From: Maricaulis virginensis
Lineage (GTDB): Bacteria > Pseudomonadota > Alphaproteobacteria > Caulobacterales > Maricaulaceae
Assembly (NCBI RefSeq): GCF_027922185.1
Contig: NZ_BSFE01000010.1
Span: 1 to 64,000 of the forward strand
Reading direction: 5' to 3'
DNA: 64,000 nt
The notes under the pieces were generated by a model. The model saw nothing but the letters and a program-made list of their open reading frames with translations. It did not search any database and was not told where the DNA came from. Below are positions 27,512-36,770 of the stretch, one piece after another. The position numbers and the translations under genes are program-made. Numbering within the stretch: position 1 is the first letter of the stretch; each line of letters begins with the position of its first letter.

Positions 27512-28651
27512 ATGATTCTCGTTCAGCGGTATTTCTTCAAGCAATTGCTCTGGCCCTTCCTGACCGCGGTCGGGGCCTTCGCTGCACTGGCGCTGCTGAC
27601 GCAGTCGCTGTCGAATGTCGATCTGGTCTCCGGCTATTCGGAAACTGCACTGACCTTCATCAAGATCACGCTGCTGGCGCTGCCGCATCTGACCGCCCTT
27701 CTGGTCCCGCTCGCACTGTTCGTCGCCGTCCTGTCGACGCTGAACCGGCTGTCCGGCGACAGCGAGCTGGTGGTGACGCAGGCCTCGGGTCTCGGCCGGT
27801 TCGGCATGATCACGCCGGTGCTGCGCCTGGCGGTCTATGTGATGATCGCCAATCTCGCCATCAATCTCTTCGTCCAGCCGGTTTCCTATCGCGAGATGCG
27901 CCGCTCGCTGCACGAGCTGCGCTCGGACGTCGCCGCCAGCCTGATCACGCCCGGCGCCTTCACCCAGCTGGGCGACGGCGTGACCATCTATGCCCGCGAC
28001 CGCGACCGGTCCGGCCGCATGCAGGACATCCTGATCGACGATACCCGCGGCGAGGAACAGTCCACGCTGACAGCGCGCGAAGGCGTCGTCGTGCGCACCG
28101 ACGACCGCTCGGTGATGGTGCTGATCGACGGCAATCGCCAGCAGATCGACGAGGCCGGCGAGCTGTTCTACGGCTCCTTCGACCGCACCGAATTCGATCT
28201 GGGCGAGTTCATCGGCCCGGTCGACGCCATGTTCTTCAAGGAAAGCGACCGCTTCCTGCACGAGCTGATCTGGCCCGATGCCGGCACGATCGCGCGCACC
28301 GGCGGTCCCGAACGGGCCTGGGCCGAGGCGCACTACCGCCTCTCCGCGCCGCTCTACAACATCGCCTTCGCGCTGATCGCCGCGGCCGCCTTCCTGGCCG
28401 GCGACCACTCGCGCATGGGCCATTCGCGCCGCGTGATGATCGCCGTGGCCGCCGGCATGACGATGCGCCTGATCGGCTTCGGCGTGCAGTCGGCCAGTGC
28501 CGACGACAGCGCGATGAATGCCATGCAGTACATCATTCCGCTGGCGGGCATCGCCGGCGCACTGGCCGTGATCTACTGGCCCGCCCGCCGGCGCCCCAAG
28601 ACCCCGCCCGCCGAGACGGCCCCGCTCGCGGGTGCGGAGGTGACGGCATGA
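27512..28651 (+). CDS. lptF: LPS export permease LptF
   Basis: A 379-residue inner-membrane protein of the LptF/LptG (YjgP/YjgQ) family. It forms the membrane part of the LptB2FG ABC transporter, which pulls LPS out of the inner membrane. Three or four membrane segments at each end frame a periplasmic jellyroll domain (about 120-250). ATG 27512 begins MILVQRYFFKQLLWPFL; the open frame before it is not coding and runs antisense to pepA. lptG overlaps by four bases. Confidence 0.95.
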   Translation: MILVQRYFFKQLLWPFLTAVGAFAALALLTQSLSNVDLVSGYSETALTFIKITLLALPHLTALLVPLALFVAVLSTLNRLSGDSELVVTQASGLGRFGMITPVLRLAVYVMIANLAINLFVQPVSYREMRRSLHELRSDVAASLITPGAFTQLGDGVTIYARDRDRSGRMQDILIDDTRGEEQSTLTAREGVVVRTDDRSVMVLIDGNRQQIDEAGELFYGSFDRTEFDLGEFIGPVDAMFFKESDRFLHELIWPDAGTIARTGGPERAWAEAHYRLSAPLYNIAFALIAAAAFLAGDHSRMGHSRRVMIAVAAGMTMRLIGFGVQSASADDSAMNAMQYIIPLAGIAGALAVIYWPARRRPKTPPAETAPLAGAEVTA

Positions 28652-29745
28652 TCGGCGGCCGCCTCAATCGCTACATGCTGACCCAGACGCTGAGCGGGCT
28701 GGGCCTGGCGCTGCTGACCATCACCACGGTGATCGTGCTGGTCGATTTCGTCGAACAGTCGCGCGCCATCGGCACGCGGGTCGATGTGTCGACGCTCGAC
28801 CTTCTCGGCCTGACCCTCTTGAAGACGCCGCTGCTGCTGGAAACCACCCTGCCCTTCATCTTCCTGTTCGGCATCCTGACCTCGCTGTTCCGCCTGAACC
28901 GCCGCTCCGAACTGATCGTGATGCGCGCCTCGGGCATGTCGGCCTGGCGGATCCTGACGGCGCCGATGCTGTTCGCCGTCGTGGCCGGCGTGATCGGCGC
29001 GACCGCGCTCAACCCGCTGGCCGCCGCCGGCAATGCCGAATTCCAGCGCCGCCGCGACGCGCTGATGAATGTGCGCCAGACGCCGGGTGTGGAAGAGCCG
29101 GTCTGGCTGCGCGAGACCACGGCTGACGGCTTCACGGTGATCTCGGCCATGGCACTGGAGGAGAACCGCCAGGAAGTGCGGCGCCCGACCTTCTATCACT
29201 TCTCGCTGAGCGATGAGGGCGTGCCCGGCCTGGAGCGCCGGATCGACGGGGCGACCGCGCAGCTGATGGACGGTTTCTGGGAAGTGACCGATGCCATCGA
29301 GCGCATTCCCAATGAAAGCGCGCTGGAACTGGGCATGATCACCCTGCCGACCCAGATCAACCGGCAGGCCCTGTTCGAACGCGCGCGCTCGCCGCAGGGC
29401 GTGTCCTTCTGGGATCTGCCGGGCCTGATCGCCACCGCCCGCGATGCCGGTCTGGCGACCGCACGCTACGAGCTGCGCTGGCACGGCCTGCTGGCCCTGC
29501 CCCTGACGCTGCTGGCGGCAACGCTGATCGCCGCCGCCGCGACCCTGCGCCTGCACCGGCTGGGCGGAGCGGCCGCCTTTGCGCTGGTCGGCGGGCTGGC
29601 CGGTTTCGTGATGTTCTTCTTCCAGGAAGTCCTCAGCTCCTTCGGGGCGACGGGCGCCCTGCCACCGCTGACGGCCGCCTGGGCCGCACCGGCGATCACC
29701 GCGCTGATGGCGCTGACCTATATCGCGTCGACCGAAGACGGCTGA
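28648..29745 (+). CDS. lptG: LPS export permease LptG
   Basis: A 365-residue partner of LptF with the same layout: N-terminal membrane segments (starting NRYMLTQTLSGLGLALL), a periplasmic jellyroll domain and C-terminal membrane segments. Translation is coupled to lptF through ATGA. lptD follows after 75 bases, so inner- and outer-membrane parts of the LPS bridge are in one cluster; lptA, lptB, lptC and lptE are not in the window. Confidence 0.95.
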   Translation: MIGGRLNRYMLTQTLSGLGLALLTITTVIVLVDFVEQSRAIGTRVDVSTLDLLGLTLLKTPLLLETTLPFIFLFGILTSLFRLNRRSELIVMRASGMSAWRILTAPMLFAVVAGVIGATALNPLAAAGNAEFQRRRDALMNVRQTPGVEEPVWLRETTADGFTVISAMALEENRQEVRRPTFYHFSLSDEGVPGLERRIDGATAQLMDGFWEVTDAIERIPNESALELGMITLPTQINRQALFERARSPQGVSFWDLPGLIATARDAGLATARYELRWHGLLALPLTLLAATLIAAAATLRLHRLGGAAAFALVGGLAGFVMFFFQEVLSSFGATGALPPLTAAWAAPAITALMALTYIASTEDG

Positions 29746-29820
29746 CGGCATGGACGCGGGCGGCGGGTTCGGCTAGTCAGGTTCGATCCGTTCGGCCGGG
29801 GTTCGGGACAGATCAAGGGG

Positions 29821-32022
29821 ATGACGCGCATGGCGTCACAGGTTCGCCGCCTCGCGGCAGTTTTGTTGAGCACGACGGCGCTGGCGATGGCAGCTCCTGC
29901 CCAGGCGCTGGCGCAGACGCCGGAACCGTCGGACCCGCCCATCTACCTGGAAGCCGACCGGATCGACGATCTCGCCGAGGGCGGCTACGTCGCGCGCGGC
30001 AATGTGCGCGTGCGCCAGCAGGACCGCACGCTGATGGCGGACGAGCTGGAATATCATCCGCAAAGCAATCGCGTGATCGCCCGCGGTCATGTCGTGATCA
30101 TCGGCCAGGGCCCCTACCCGCAATATGCCGACGAGGTCGAGCTCGATTCGGCCCTGTCCTCGGGTATCGCGCTGGGCTTTGCATCCAGGCTGGAGCGCAA
30201 TGGCCGCGTGGCGGCCGCCTCGGCGATCCGCGACGAGAATGCCTCGATGACGCTGCGCGACGCCTACTACACGGCGTGCGAGCTGTGCGAGAACGGCGAA
30301 GGCAATCCGACCTGGCGCCTGCGGGCCCGCGAGGTGCACCAGAATGCCGAAGAGCAGATGATCTACTACCGCGATGCGCGGCTGGAAATTCTGGGCGTGC
30401 CGGTGCTCTACGCCCCGGTCTTTGCCCATGCGGATCCGTCGTCGGAGCGGCGCTCGGGCTTCCTTTTCCCGAAGATCGGCGTCTCTTCGCGCCTCGGCTT
30501 CGTCTACCAGCAGCCCTATTACTGGTCGCTGTCCCCGTCGCAGGACATCGTCATCGCCCCGCGCGTGATGACGAATGTGAACCCGCTGCTCTACACCGAG
30601 TATCGCAAGCGCTTCTGGTCGGGCTTTACCGAGTTCGAAGCCAGCGTGACGCGTGAAGCGGAAATCGACAGTGACGGCGAACGCTTCGGCGAAGAGGAGT
30701 GGCGCTGGCATGTGTTCGGCGGCGGCCGTTTCGAGATCAACGAGGACTGGCGCTGGGGTTTCGGCATCCAGCGTGCCTCCGACGATCTTCACCTGCGCCG
30801 CTATGATTTTTCCGAACGCGCCAAGGATCTCGGCCAGCCGATCGGGGCGGTGAACCGGCAGCTGGTCAGCCAGCTCTTTGTGGAAAACCGGACCCGGCAC
30901 CGCTACGGGTCGGTGCTGGCGGCGACCTACCAGTCGCTGCAGACCGTTGTAAACGACGACACCTTGCCTCATCTGGCGCCGCAGATCGATGTGACGCAGA
31001 TCGTCGATGCACCGGATGGCTGGGGCCGTGTCTCGCTCAATGGCAATGCGACGCACCTGACCCGCGAGTTGGGTTCAGACTATACCCGCGCCAGCGCGAC
31101 GGCCGACTGGCGGACGCGCTGGATCGCGCCCGGTGGCGTGGTGGTCGAGCCCTTCGCGCTGGGCCGTGTGGACTATTACAATCTCGCCGACCTGCCCGTG
31201 CAGGCAGGCCAGGACGACACCGACAGTTTCACGCGTGCGCTGGGCCTGGTGGGTACAGAATTCAGCTGGCCATTCTATCGTCCCGGCGAACAGACCGATT
31301 GGGTGATCGAACCGGTCCTGTCGCTGGTCGCGGCGACTGATGACCCGGAGCGGGACCGCATTCTCAATGAGGACACGCTCTCGACCGATCTGGACGAGAG
31401 CATGCTGTTCGAGCCGGTCCGGGCGTCCGGCTATGACATCTGGGAAGAAGGCACACGAGCCAATTACGGCCTGCGCGCCACGGCCTTCTGGGGCGAGACG
31501 GGCCGTTTCCGCGCTTTTGTGGGCCGCAGCGAGCGCTTAGAGGGCGACGCATCCTTCGGCGCGACCAGCGGGCTGTTCGAAGAGAGTTCCGACTATGTCG
31601 TTGCCGGCGAGATCGACATCGCCCAGTTCTCCGCCGAGATCCAGACCCGCCTCGACACCGAAGACTATGACGTCAACACGCTGCAGGCGGCGGCATTCTA
31701 TCGCGGCGACCGGTTCAGGGCCATGCTGGGTTATCTGGACACCAGCGACGATGCCGCCATTCGAGGGCCGCAGCGTGAACTGCGTGCCGATCTGCTCGTG
31801 CGCATGACCGACCGCTGGAGTGCGGTGGCGCGTGTGACCCGCGATATCGACCGCGATCTGTCGCGCCGCCAGGAGACGGGCTTCATGTATCGCGACGAGT
31901 GTACCCAGTTCGAGATTGTCTATCAGCGCGAGGATCTGGGCATCCAGAGCCTGGGCCCCTCGGAATCGATCCAGTTCCGGATTACCCTCTTCACCCTTGG
32001 CAGTCTGGATCCCGAACAGTAA
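29821..32022 (+). CDS. lptD: LPS assembly protein LptD
   Basis: A 733-residue outer-membrane protein that inserts LPS into the outer leaflet. A signal peptide (to about residue 31, AQALA) is followed by the OstA/LptA-like periplasmic domain (about 40-155) and a large beta-barrel. Cysteines occur as a C-x2-C pair (Cys153, Cys156) and one near the C-terminus (about 694, DECTQFEIVY); these could make the inter-domain disulfide that matures LptD, though the spacing differs from E. coli. The chaperone gene surA follows. Confidence 0.95.
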   Translation: MTRMASQVRRLAAVLLSTTALAMAAPAQALAQTPEPSDPPIYLEADRIDDLAEGGYVARGNVRVRQQDRTLMADELEYHPQSNRVIARGHVVIIGQGPYPQYADEVELDSALSSGIALGFASRLERNGRVAAASAIRDENASMTLRDAYYTACELCENGEGNPTWRLRAREVHQNAEEQMIYYRDARLEILGVPVLYAPVFAHADPSSERRSGFLFPKIGVSSRLGFVYQQPYYWSLSPSQDIVIAPRVMTNVNPLLYTEYRKRFWSGFTEFEASVTREAEIDSDGERFGEEEWRWHVFGGGRFEINEDWRWGFGIQRASDDLHLRRYDFSERAKDLGQPIGAVNRQLVSQLFVENRTRHRYGSVLAATYQSLQTVVNDDTLPHLAPQIDVTQIVDAPDGWGRVSLNGNATHLTRELGSDYTRASATADWRTRWIAPGGVVVEPFALGRVDYYNLADLPVQAGQDDTDSFTRALGLVGTEFSWPFYRPGEQTDWVIEPVLSLVAATDDPERDRILNEDTLSTDLDESMLFEPVRASGYDIWEEGTRANYGLRATAFWGETGRFRAFVGRSERLEGDASFGATSGLFEESSDYVVAGEIDIAQFSAEIQTRLDTEDYDVNTLQAAAFYRGDRFRAMLGYLDTSDDAAIRGPQRELRADLLVRMTDRWSAVARVTRDIDRDLSRRQETGFMYRDECTQFEIVYQREDLGIQSLGPSESIQFRITLFTLGSLDPEQ

Positions 32023-32079
32023 CGGTGTCCCGTGATTGCGCCCCTGCCGAGTTTGAGTAATGTTCCGCGCCGAACCGAA

Positions 32080-33372
32080 ATGCGATTGCTTATGACCGCC
32101 AAGAACTTCGTCTTCGCCCTGTTTGCCGCCCTGACGGTATTGCCCGCCATGGTGCTTGCCGGTGGTGCACACGCCCAGTCGACGACGGAGGGCGTAGCCG
32201 CGCTCGTCAATGACGAACCGATCACCACGGTCGATGTGCGCAACCGGATGCGTCTGATCATCTCGACCTCCCGCATGTCACAGATCGACGAGCAGACGCT
32301 GGCGCGGGTTCAGGACGAGGCCCTGCGCGGCCTGGTCGACGAGCACCTGCAGATGCAGGCGGCCCGGGAATATGAAATCGAGATCGAGGACGCGGAGATC
32401 AACAACGCCCTTCTCGACCTCGCCAGCCGCAACAATGCGACCATCGACGAGATCCTGGCGGATCTGGAAAGCTCGGGCATCGATGCCTCGACCCTGCGCA
32501 GCCAGATCGAGGCGGAAATCGCGTGGCAGATCCTGGTCAATGGCCGTTACGGCTCGCGTATCCGGATTTCCGAACAGCAGATCGAGCTGGCACTGGACCG
32601 TCTGGTCGCCAGCGCCTCCCAGCCGCAATTCTACATCTACGAGATGTTCTTCGAAGTACGCCGCCCCGGTCAGGAGCAGGCCACGCTGCAGCGCGTGATC
32701 GCAGTCATGAACCAGCTGCAGCAGGGCGCGTCCTTCCCGGAACTGGCGCGGCAGTTTTCCGATGCGAGCTCGGCCGCGGCCAGTGGCGAGATCGGCTGGG
32801 TTGCCCTGTCCGAACTGCAGCCGGAAGTCGCCGCGATCATGCCGCAGATGCGCCGGCAGTTCGAGCAGTCCGGCGGCCGTGGTGCCCTGTCCAATCCGGT
32901 CCAGGTTCCCGGTGGTTTCATGGTCATTGCGCTGGTCTCCGTGCGCGACGGCACGACCTCCCTGCAATACGATCTCGTACAGATCACGATCCCGCAAAGC
33001 GCCACCCAGGACGATACGCGCAGCCGCCTGCAACGGGCCTTGTCCGACAATCCGCAGTGTGACGCCAGCCAGGCTGTGGCCGACCGTTTCGACGGTGCCA
33101 TCCACACGCCCCTCGGCAGCATCGGTGCGGACGCCATGCGCGACGAGATCCGTCTGGCGCTCGAACCGCTCGATGCCGGCGAAAACACCGGCGTGCTCGA
33201 TACGCCGGCCGGCCTGACAGCGCTGATCGTCTGCGACCGCTCCATCACCGGCCCCGGCGTCCCCAGCCGCGACGATGTCGAGTCGCAGCTGCGCGGCCAG
33301 CAATTGTCGCTGCTCTCGCGCCGCTGGCTGCGCGATCTGCGCCGCGACGCGACCATCGAGATCCGCGAGTGA
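32080..33372 (+). CDS. surA: Periplasmic peptidyl-prolyl isomerase SurA
   Basis: A 430-residue exported chaperone for outer-membrane proteins such as LptD. A signal peptide (to about AHAQ) precedes the SurA N-terminal domain (VAALVNDEPITTVDVRNRM) and a parvulin-type domain around 190-290 (ASFPELARQFSDASSAAASGEIGWVALSEL). The parvulin core looks divergent. Several starts are possible (GTG 32032, ATG 32080, ATG 32092); 32080 gives the best signal peptide with some upstream spacing. The stop overlaps the pdxA start. Confidence 0.9.
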   Translation: MRLLMTAKNFVFALFAALTVLPAMVLAGGAHAQSTTEGVAALVNDEPITTVDVRNRMRLIISTSRMSQIDEQTLARVQDEALRGLVDEHLQMQAAREYEIEIEDAEINNALLDLASRNNATIDEILADLESSGIDASTLRSQIEAEIAWQILVNGRYGSRIRISEQQIELALDRLVASASQPQFYIYEMFFEVRRPGQEQATLQRVIAVMNQLQQGASFPELARQFSDASSAAASGEIGWVALSELQPEVAAIMPQMRRQFEQSGGRGALSNPVQVPGGFMVIALVSVRDGTTSLQYDLVQITIPQSATQDDTRSRLQRALSDNPQCDASQAVADRFDGAIHTPLGSIGADAMRDEIRLALEPLDAGENTGVLDTPAGLTALIVCDRSITGPGVPSRDDVESQLRGQQLSLLSRRWLRDLRRDATIEIRE

Positions 33373-34379
33373 TGACACCGCGCTCACCCATCGTCGTTTC
33401 GATGGGTGATCCGGCCGGGATCGGCCCCGAGATCATCCTGAAGGCCCGGGCCGAGCTGGGTACATCCATTCCGCTGCTCGCCCTTGGAGACCCTGGCGTT
33501 TTCGCAAGCACCGCCGCCCGGCTCGGCCTTCCGGGGCCGGCCGTTATCGACGCTCCGGACGCACAGCTTCCCGGCGACCGTCTCGCCGTTCTCGCCACGC
33601 CGCACACCTGTTCCGCACCGGTCACGCCCGGCCAGCCCGATGCAGCGCATGCGCGCGCGGTCACGTCCGCAATCGAGACCGGCGTAGCCCTGTGCCGCGA
33701 CGGCAAGGCCTCGGCCCTGGTGACCGCGCCCATCTCCAAGGCCGTGCTCTACGACGCCGGCTTCAGCTTTCCCGGTCACACCGAATATCTCGCCGAGCTG
33801 ACCGCCGAGGCTCCCGTCGAGGGCCCGCGCGGCCCCGCCATGATGCTGTCCGGCGGCGGACTTCGCGTGGTTCTGGCGACCATCCACCTCTCCCTGCGCG
33901 ACGCCCTCGAAGCCCTGACGGCCGAGCGGATCGCCGGGATTGCCCGCCTGACCCATCACGCCCTCATCCACGATTTCGGGATTGCCGCGCCGCGGCTGGC
34001 CCTCGCGGGCCTCAATCCGCATGCAGGCGAAGGCGGGGCGCTGGGCCGCGAGGAGATCGAGATCGTCAATCCCGCAGCGGCCGCCCTGCGCGCCCAGGGG
34101 ATCGACATCACCGACGCCCTGCCGCCCGACACGATGTTCCATGCCGAGGCCCGCGCACAATATGATGCCGCGGTCTGCCTCTATCACGATCAGGGCCTGA
34201 TCCCGGTGAAAACGCTGGACTTCCATGGCGGGGTGAACATCACGCTGGGCCTGCCGATCGTGCGGACCTCGCCGGATCACGGCACCGCCTTCGCGATTGC
34301 CGGTCAGGGCGTGGCGCGGCCCGACAGCCTGATCGCGGCGATCCGCCAGGCCGCAGAGATTGCAGAGCACCGCGGATGA
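33372..34379 (+). CDS. pdxA: 4-hydroxythreonine-4-phosphate dehydrogenase
   Basis: A 335-residue enzyme of the DXP-dependent pyridoxal phosphate pathway. It has SMGDPAGIGPEIILKA at the start, the metal-binding histidines in FPGHTEYLAELTA, GLNPHAGEGG and YHDQGLIPVK, and a terminal SPDHGTAFAIAG. ATG 33372 shares a base with the surA stop (TGATG); an in-frame GTG is one codon earlier. Between surA and rsmA, as in E. coli. Confidence 0.96.
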   Translation: MTPRSPIVVSMGDPAGIGPEIILKARAELGTSIPLLALGDPGVFASTAARLGLPGPAVIDAPDAQLPGDRLAVLATPHTCSAPVTPGQPDAAHARAVTSAIETGVALCRDGKASALVTAPISKAVLYDAGFSFPGHTEYLAELTAEAPVEGPRGPAMMLSGGGLRVVLATIHLSLRDALEALTAERIAGIARLTHHALIHDFGIAAPRLALAGLNPHAGEGGALGREEIEIVNPAAAALRAQGIDITDALPPDTMFHAEARAQYDAAVCLYHDQGLIPVKTLDFHGGVNITLGLPIVRTSPDHGTAFAIAGQGVARPDSLIAAIRQAAEIAEHRG

Positions 34380-35233
34380 GCCTCGACGCCCTGCCCCCGC
34401 TGCGCGATGTCATCGCTGCCCATGGCCTGGGCGCCAACAAGGCGTTCGGCCAGCACTTCCTGCTCGACCTCAACCTGACCGGCAAGATCGCCAGCCTGGC
34501 CGGCGACATGTCGGCAGCCCATGCCGTCGAGATCGGTCCCGGGCCGGGCGGGCTGACCCGCGCCATCCTGGCCGCGGGTGCGAAAACCCTGACCGTGATC
34601 GAGAAGGACAGCCGCTTCCTGGGCGCGCTGGGCGAGATCGGTACGGCCAGCGGCGGCCGTCTCGACATCATCGAGGCGGACGCGCTCAAGGTCGACGAGG
34701 ACGCCAGCCTGCCGCGCGACGGCGCGCGGATCATCCTGTCCAACCTGCCCTACAATGTCGGCACGCTGTTGCTGATCAAATGGCTCGAAGCGGAGCCGGT
34801 GTGGTGGTCGCGCGCCGTGCTGATGTTCCAGCGCGAGGTCGCCGACCGTGTCGTCGCGGCGCCGGGCACGAAGGCCTATGGCCGCCTCGCCGTGATCTCC
34901 CAGGCGCGCTGTGAGGTGCGTATGGGGCTGAAAGTGCCGGCCCGGGCCTTCACCCCGCCGCCCAAGGTCGACAGCGCTGTCGTGGTGCTGGATCCGCTGC
35001 CGGACGACAAACGCTTCGCCGATGTCGAGGCGCTGGGCATCGTCACCGCTTCCGCCTTCGGCCAGCGCCGCAAGACGCTGCGCCGCAGCCTCGCCCAGGC
35101 CGCCGGACAGACAGGCGCCAGCGCAGAAGACCTGCTGACCGCGGCCGGCATCGATCCGGGAGCAAGGGCAGAAACGGTGGATGTGGCCGGGTTCCGGCGG
35201 CTGGCCGAAGCCTGGCGTGCCGCGAAGGGCTGA
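34376..35233 (+). CDS. rsmA: 16S rRNA dimethyladenosine transferase RsmA (KsgA)
   Basis: A 285-residue methyltransferase that dimethylates two adjacent adenines near the 3' end of 16S rRNA late in 30S assembly. It shows FGQHFLLDLNL, SAM motif VEIGPGPGGLTRAIL and the catalytic SNLPYNVGT. ATGA overlap with pdxA. It ends the surA-pdxA-rsmA run and is convergent with gmk 12 bases away. Confidence 0.97.
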   Translation: MSLDALPPLRDVIAAHGLGANKAFGQHFLLDLNLTGKIASLAGDMSAAHAVEIGPGPGGLTRAILAAGAKTLTVIEKDSRFLGALGEIGTASGGRLDIIEADALKVDEDASLPRDGARIILSNLPYNVGTLLLIKWLEAEPVWWSRAVLMFQREVADRVVAAPGTKAYGRLAVISQARCEVRMGLKVPARAFTPPPKVDSAVVVLDPLPDDKRFADVEALGIVTASAFGQRRKTLRRSLAQAAGQTGASAEDLLTAAGIDPGARAETVDVAGFRRLAEAWRAAKG

Positions 35234-35245
35234 GGCCCCTATCGC

Positions 35246-35905
35246 CTATTCTTCATCCATGATCGCGTCGACGAAATCGTCGAGCCAGGGATGGCGGGTG
35301 CGCTTGAGACGTTCGGCGTGCAGGATCAGGCTGAGCTTTTCCAGCGCGCGGGCGAAGTCGTCATTCACGATGATGTAGTCGTATTCGTGCCAGTGCGAGA
35401 TCTCGTCCTTGGCGCGGTCCATGCGGCCCTTGATGATCTCCGGCGTATCCTGGCCGCGCTTGCGCAGACGCTCTTCCAGCAACGCCAGCGAAGGCGGCAG
35501 GATGAAGACACGCACCGTGTCTTCCGGTGCCTGTTCGGCGATCGCGCGGGCGCCCTGCCAGTCGATGTCAAAGACCACGTCGCGGCCTTCTTCCACGGCA
35601 TCCATCACCGGTGTTTTCGGCGTGCCGTAATAGCGGCCGAACACTTCGGCCCATTCAAAGAACTCGCCCTCGGCCGCCTTCGCCTTGAAGGCGTCGACGG
35701 ACATGAAGTGGTAGTCCTGGCCATCGACCTCGCCCGGGCGCGGATCGCGGGTCGTCGCCGACACGGACAGAATGACATCGGGGTTCTGGCTGATCAGGCG
35801 CTTGGACAGCGTCGTCTTGCCCGCCCCGGACGGGCTGGACAGTGCCAGAAGAACGCCCCGGCGGCGGCCGCGGAAAATCGGTCCGGTATGGCCGTCACTC
35901 GACAT
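35246..35905 (-). CDS. gmk: Guanylate kinase
   Basis: A 219-residue enzyme that phosphorylates GMP to GDP. The P-loop is LSSPSGAGKTTLSKRL; GMP-binding residues lie in SVSATTRDPRPGEVDGQDYHF. A longer frame runs upstream through yicC, but ATG 35905 is the family start and overlaps the yicC end by 11 bases. yicC-gmk adjacency is widely conserved. Confidence 0.96.
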   Translation of the reverse strand: MSSDGHTGPIFRGRRRGVLLALSSPSGAGKTTLSKRLISQNPDVILSVSATTRDPRPGEVDGQDYHFMSVDAFKAKAAEGEFFEWAEVFGRYYGTPKTPVMDAVEEGRDVVFDIDWQGARAIAEQAPEDTVRVFILPPSLALLEERLRKRGQDTPEIIKGRMDRAKDEISHWHEYDYIIVNDDFARALEKLSLILHAERLKRTRHPWLDDFVDAIMDEE

Positions 35906-36770
35906 TCTGTACCTGCTCCCTGAACTGATCGACGGCGTTCTTGATCGCCAGGCCGATCTGCGTGAGTGAAGAATCGGAAGACTTGGAGCATAGAGTGTTC
36001 GCTTCGCGATTAAACTCCTGCGACAGGAAGTCCAGCTTGCGGCCGGTCGGCGAACCGGCAGCCAGCAGCTCGCGCGCCGAGGCGATATGCGCCACCAGCC
36101 GGTCCAGCTCCTCGCGGACATCCATCTTCACGGCCAGTGCGGCGGCTTCCTGGGCCAGCCGGTCTTCCGGCAGATCGCCCTCGATCAGCTCGGCAAACCT
36201 GGTGGCCAGGCGGTCGCGGATCGTGTCGATGCGCACGGCCGCACTCGCAGCGGCCTCGCGGGTGAGCTGTTCGATCGTGTCGATATGGCCGCTCAGCACG
36301 GTCTCGAGCGTGCGCCCCTCATCGCGGCGGGCCGCCTGGAGCGCGTCGAGCACGTCCGCGAGCCCGTCCAGCAGGGCCGCGTCCAGCGCCGGATCTGCGG
36401 CCTGGTCCTGCGGGCCGCCCAGCGTGCCGGCGAGTGCCACCAGCCCCTCGAAGCTCGGCCTGGCGATCACGCCGCGTTCGACATAGGGCGCCGCCGCCGC
36501 CAGCAGGGCGTCGATCCGGGCGGTGTCGATATCCAGTCCGGAACCGGACGCGTCGCGCTTGAGGGTCAGGGTCGCCTGCACATTGCCGCGCGTGAAGCGG
36601 GCCTTGGCAAGATCGCGCGCCTTGGCTTCCAGACGGTCATGGCCGGGCGGAAAACGGAAACGGGCCTCCAGCCCCTTGCCGTTGACGCTGCGCGCCTCCC
36701 AGGTCCAGCGCCAGTCGCCCGTCACGCCCTCGCAGCGGGCAAACCCCGTCATGCCCGAGAGCACGCCCAT
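35895..36770 (-). CDS. yicC: YicC-family endoribonuclease
   Basis: A 291-residue protein of the YicC/YloC family, hexameric endoribonucleases linked to small-RNA turnover. It begins MGVLSGMTGFARCEG and ends with the conserved KLDFLSQEFNREANTLCSKSSD block (DUF1732). ATG 36770 shares one base with the mltG stop. A second in-frame ATG at 36752 (MTGFAR) is a possible shorter start. gmk follows. Confidence 0.92.
   Translation of the reverse strand: MGVLSGMTGFARCEGVTGDWRWTWEARSVNGKGLEARFRFPPGHDRLEAKARDLAKARFTRGNVQATLTLKRDASGSGLDIDTARIDALLAAAAPYVERGVIARPSFEGLVALAGTLGGPQDQAADPALDAALLDGLADVLDALQAARRDEGRTLETVLSGHIDTIEQLTREAAASAAVRIDTIRDRLATRFAELIEGDLPEDRLAQEAAALAVKMDVREELDRLVAHIASARELLAAGSPTGRKLDFLSQEFNREANTLCSKSSDSSLTQIGLAIKNAVDQFREQVQNVE

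Noticed and set aside
28573..29751. Minus-strand frame opposite lptG
   Set aside because: Gln/His/Arg/Gly-rich antisense translation without any family motif.
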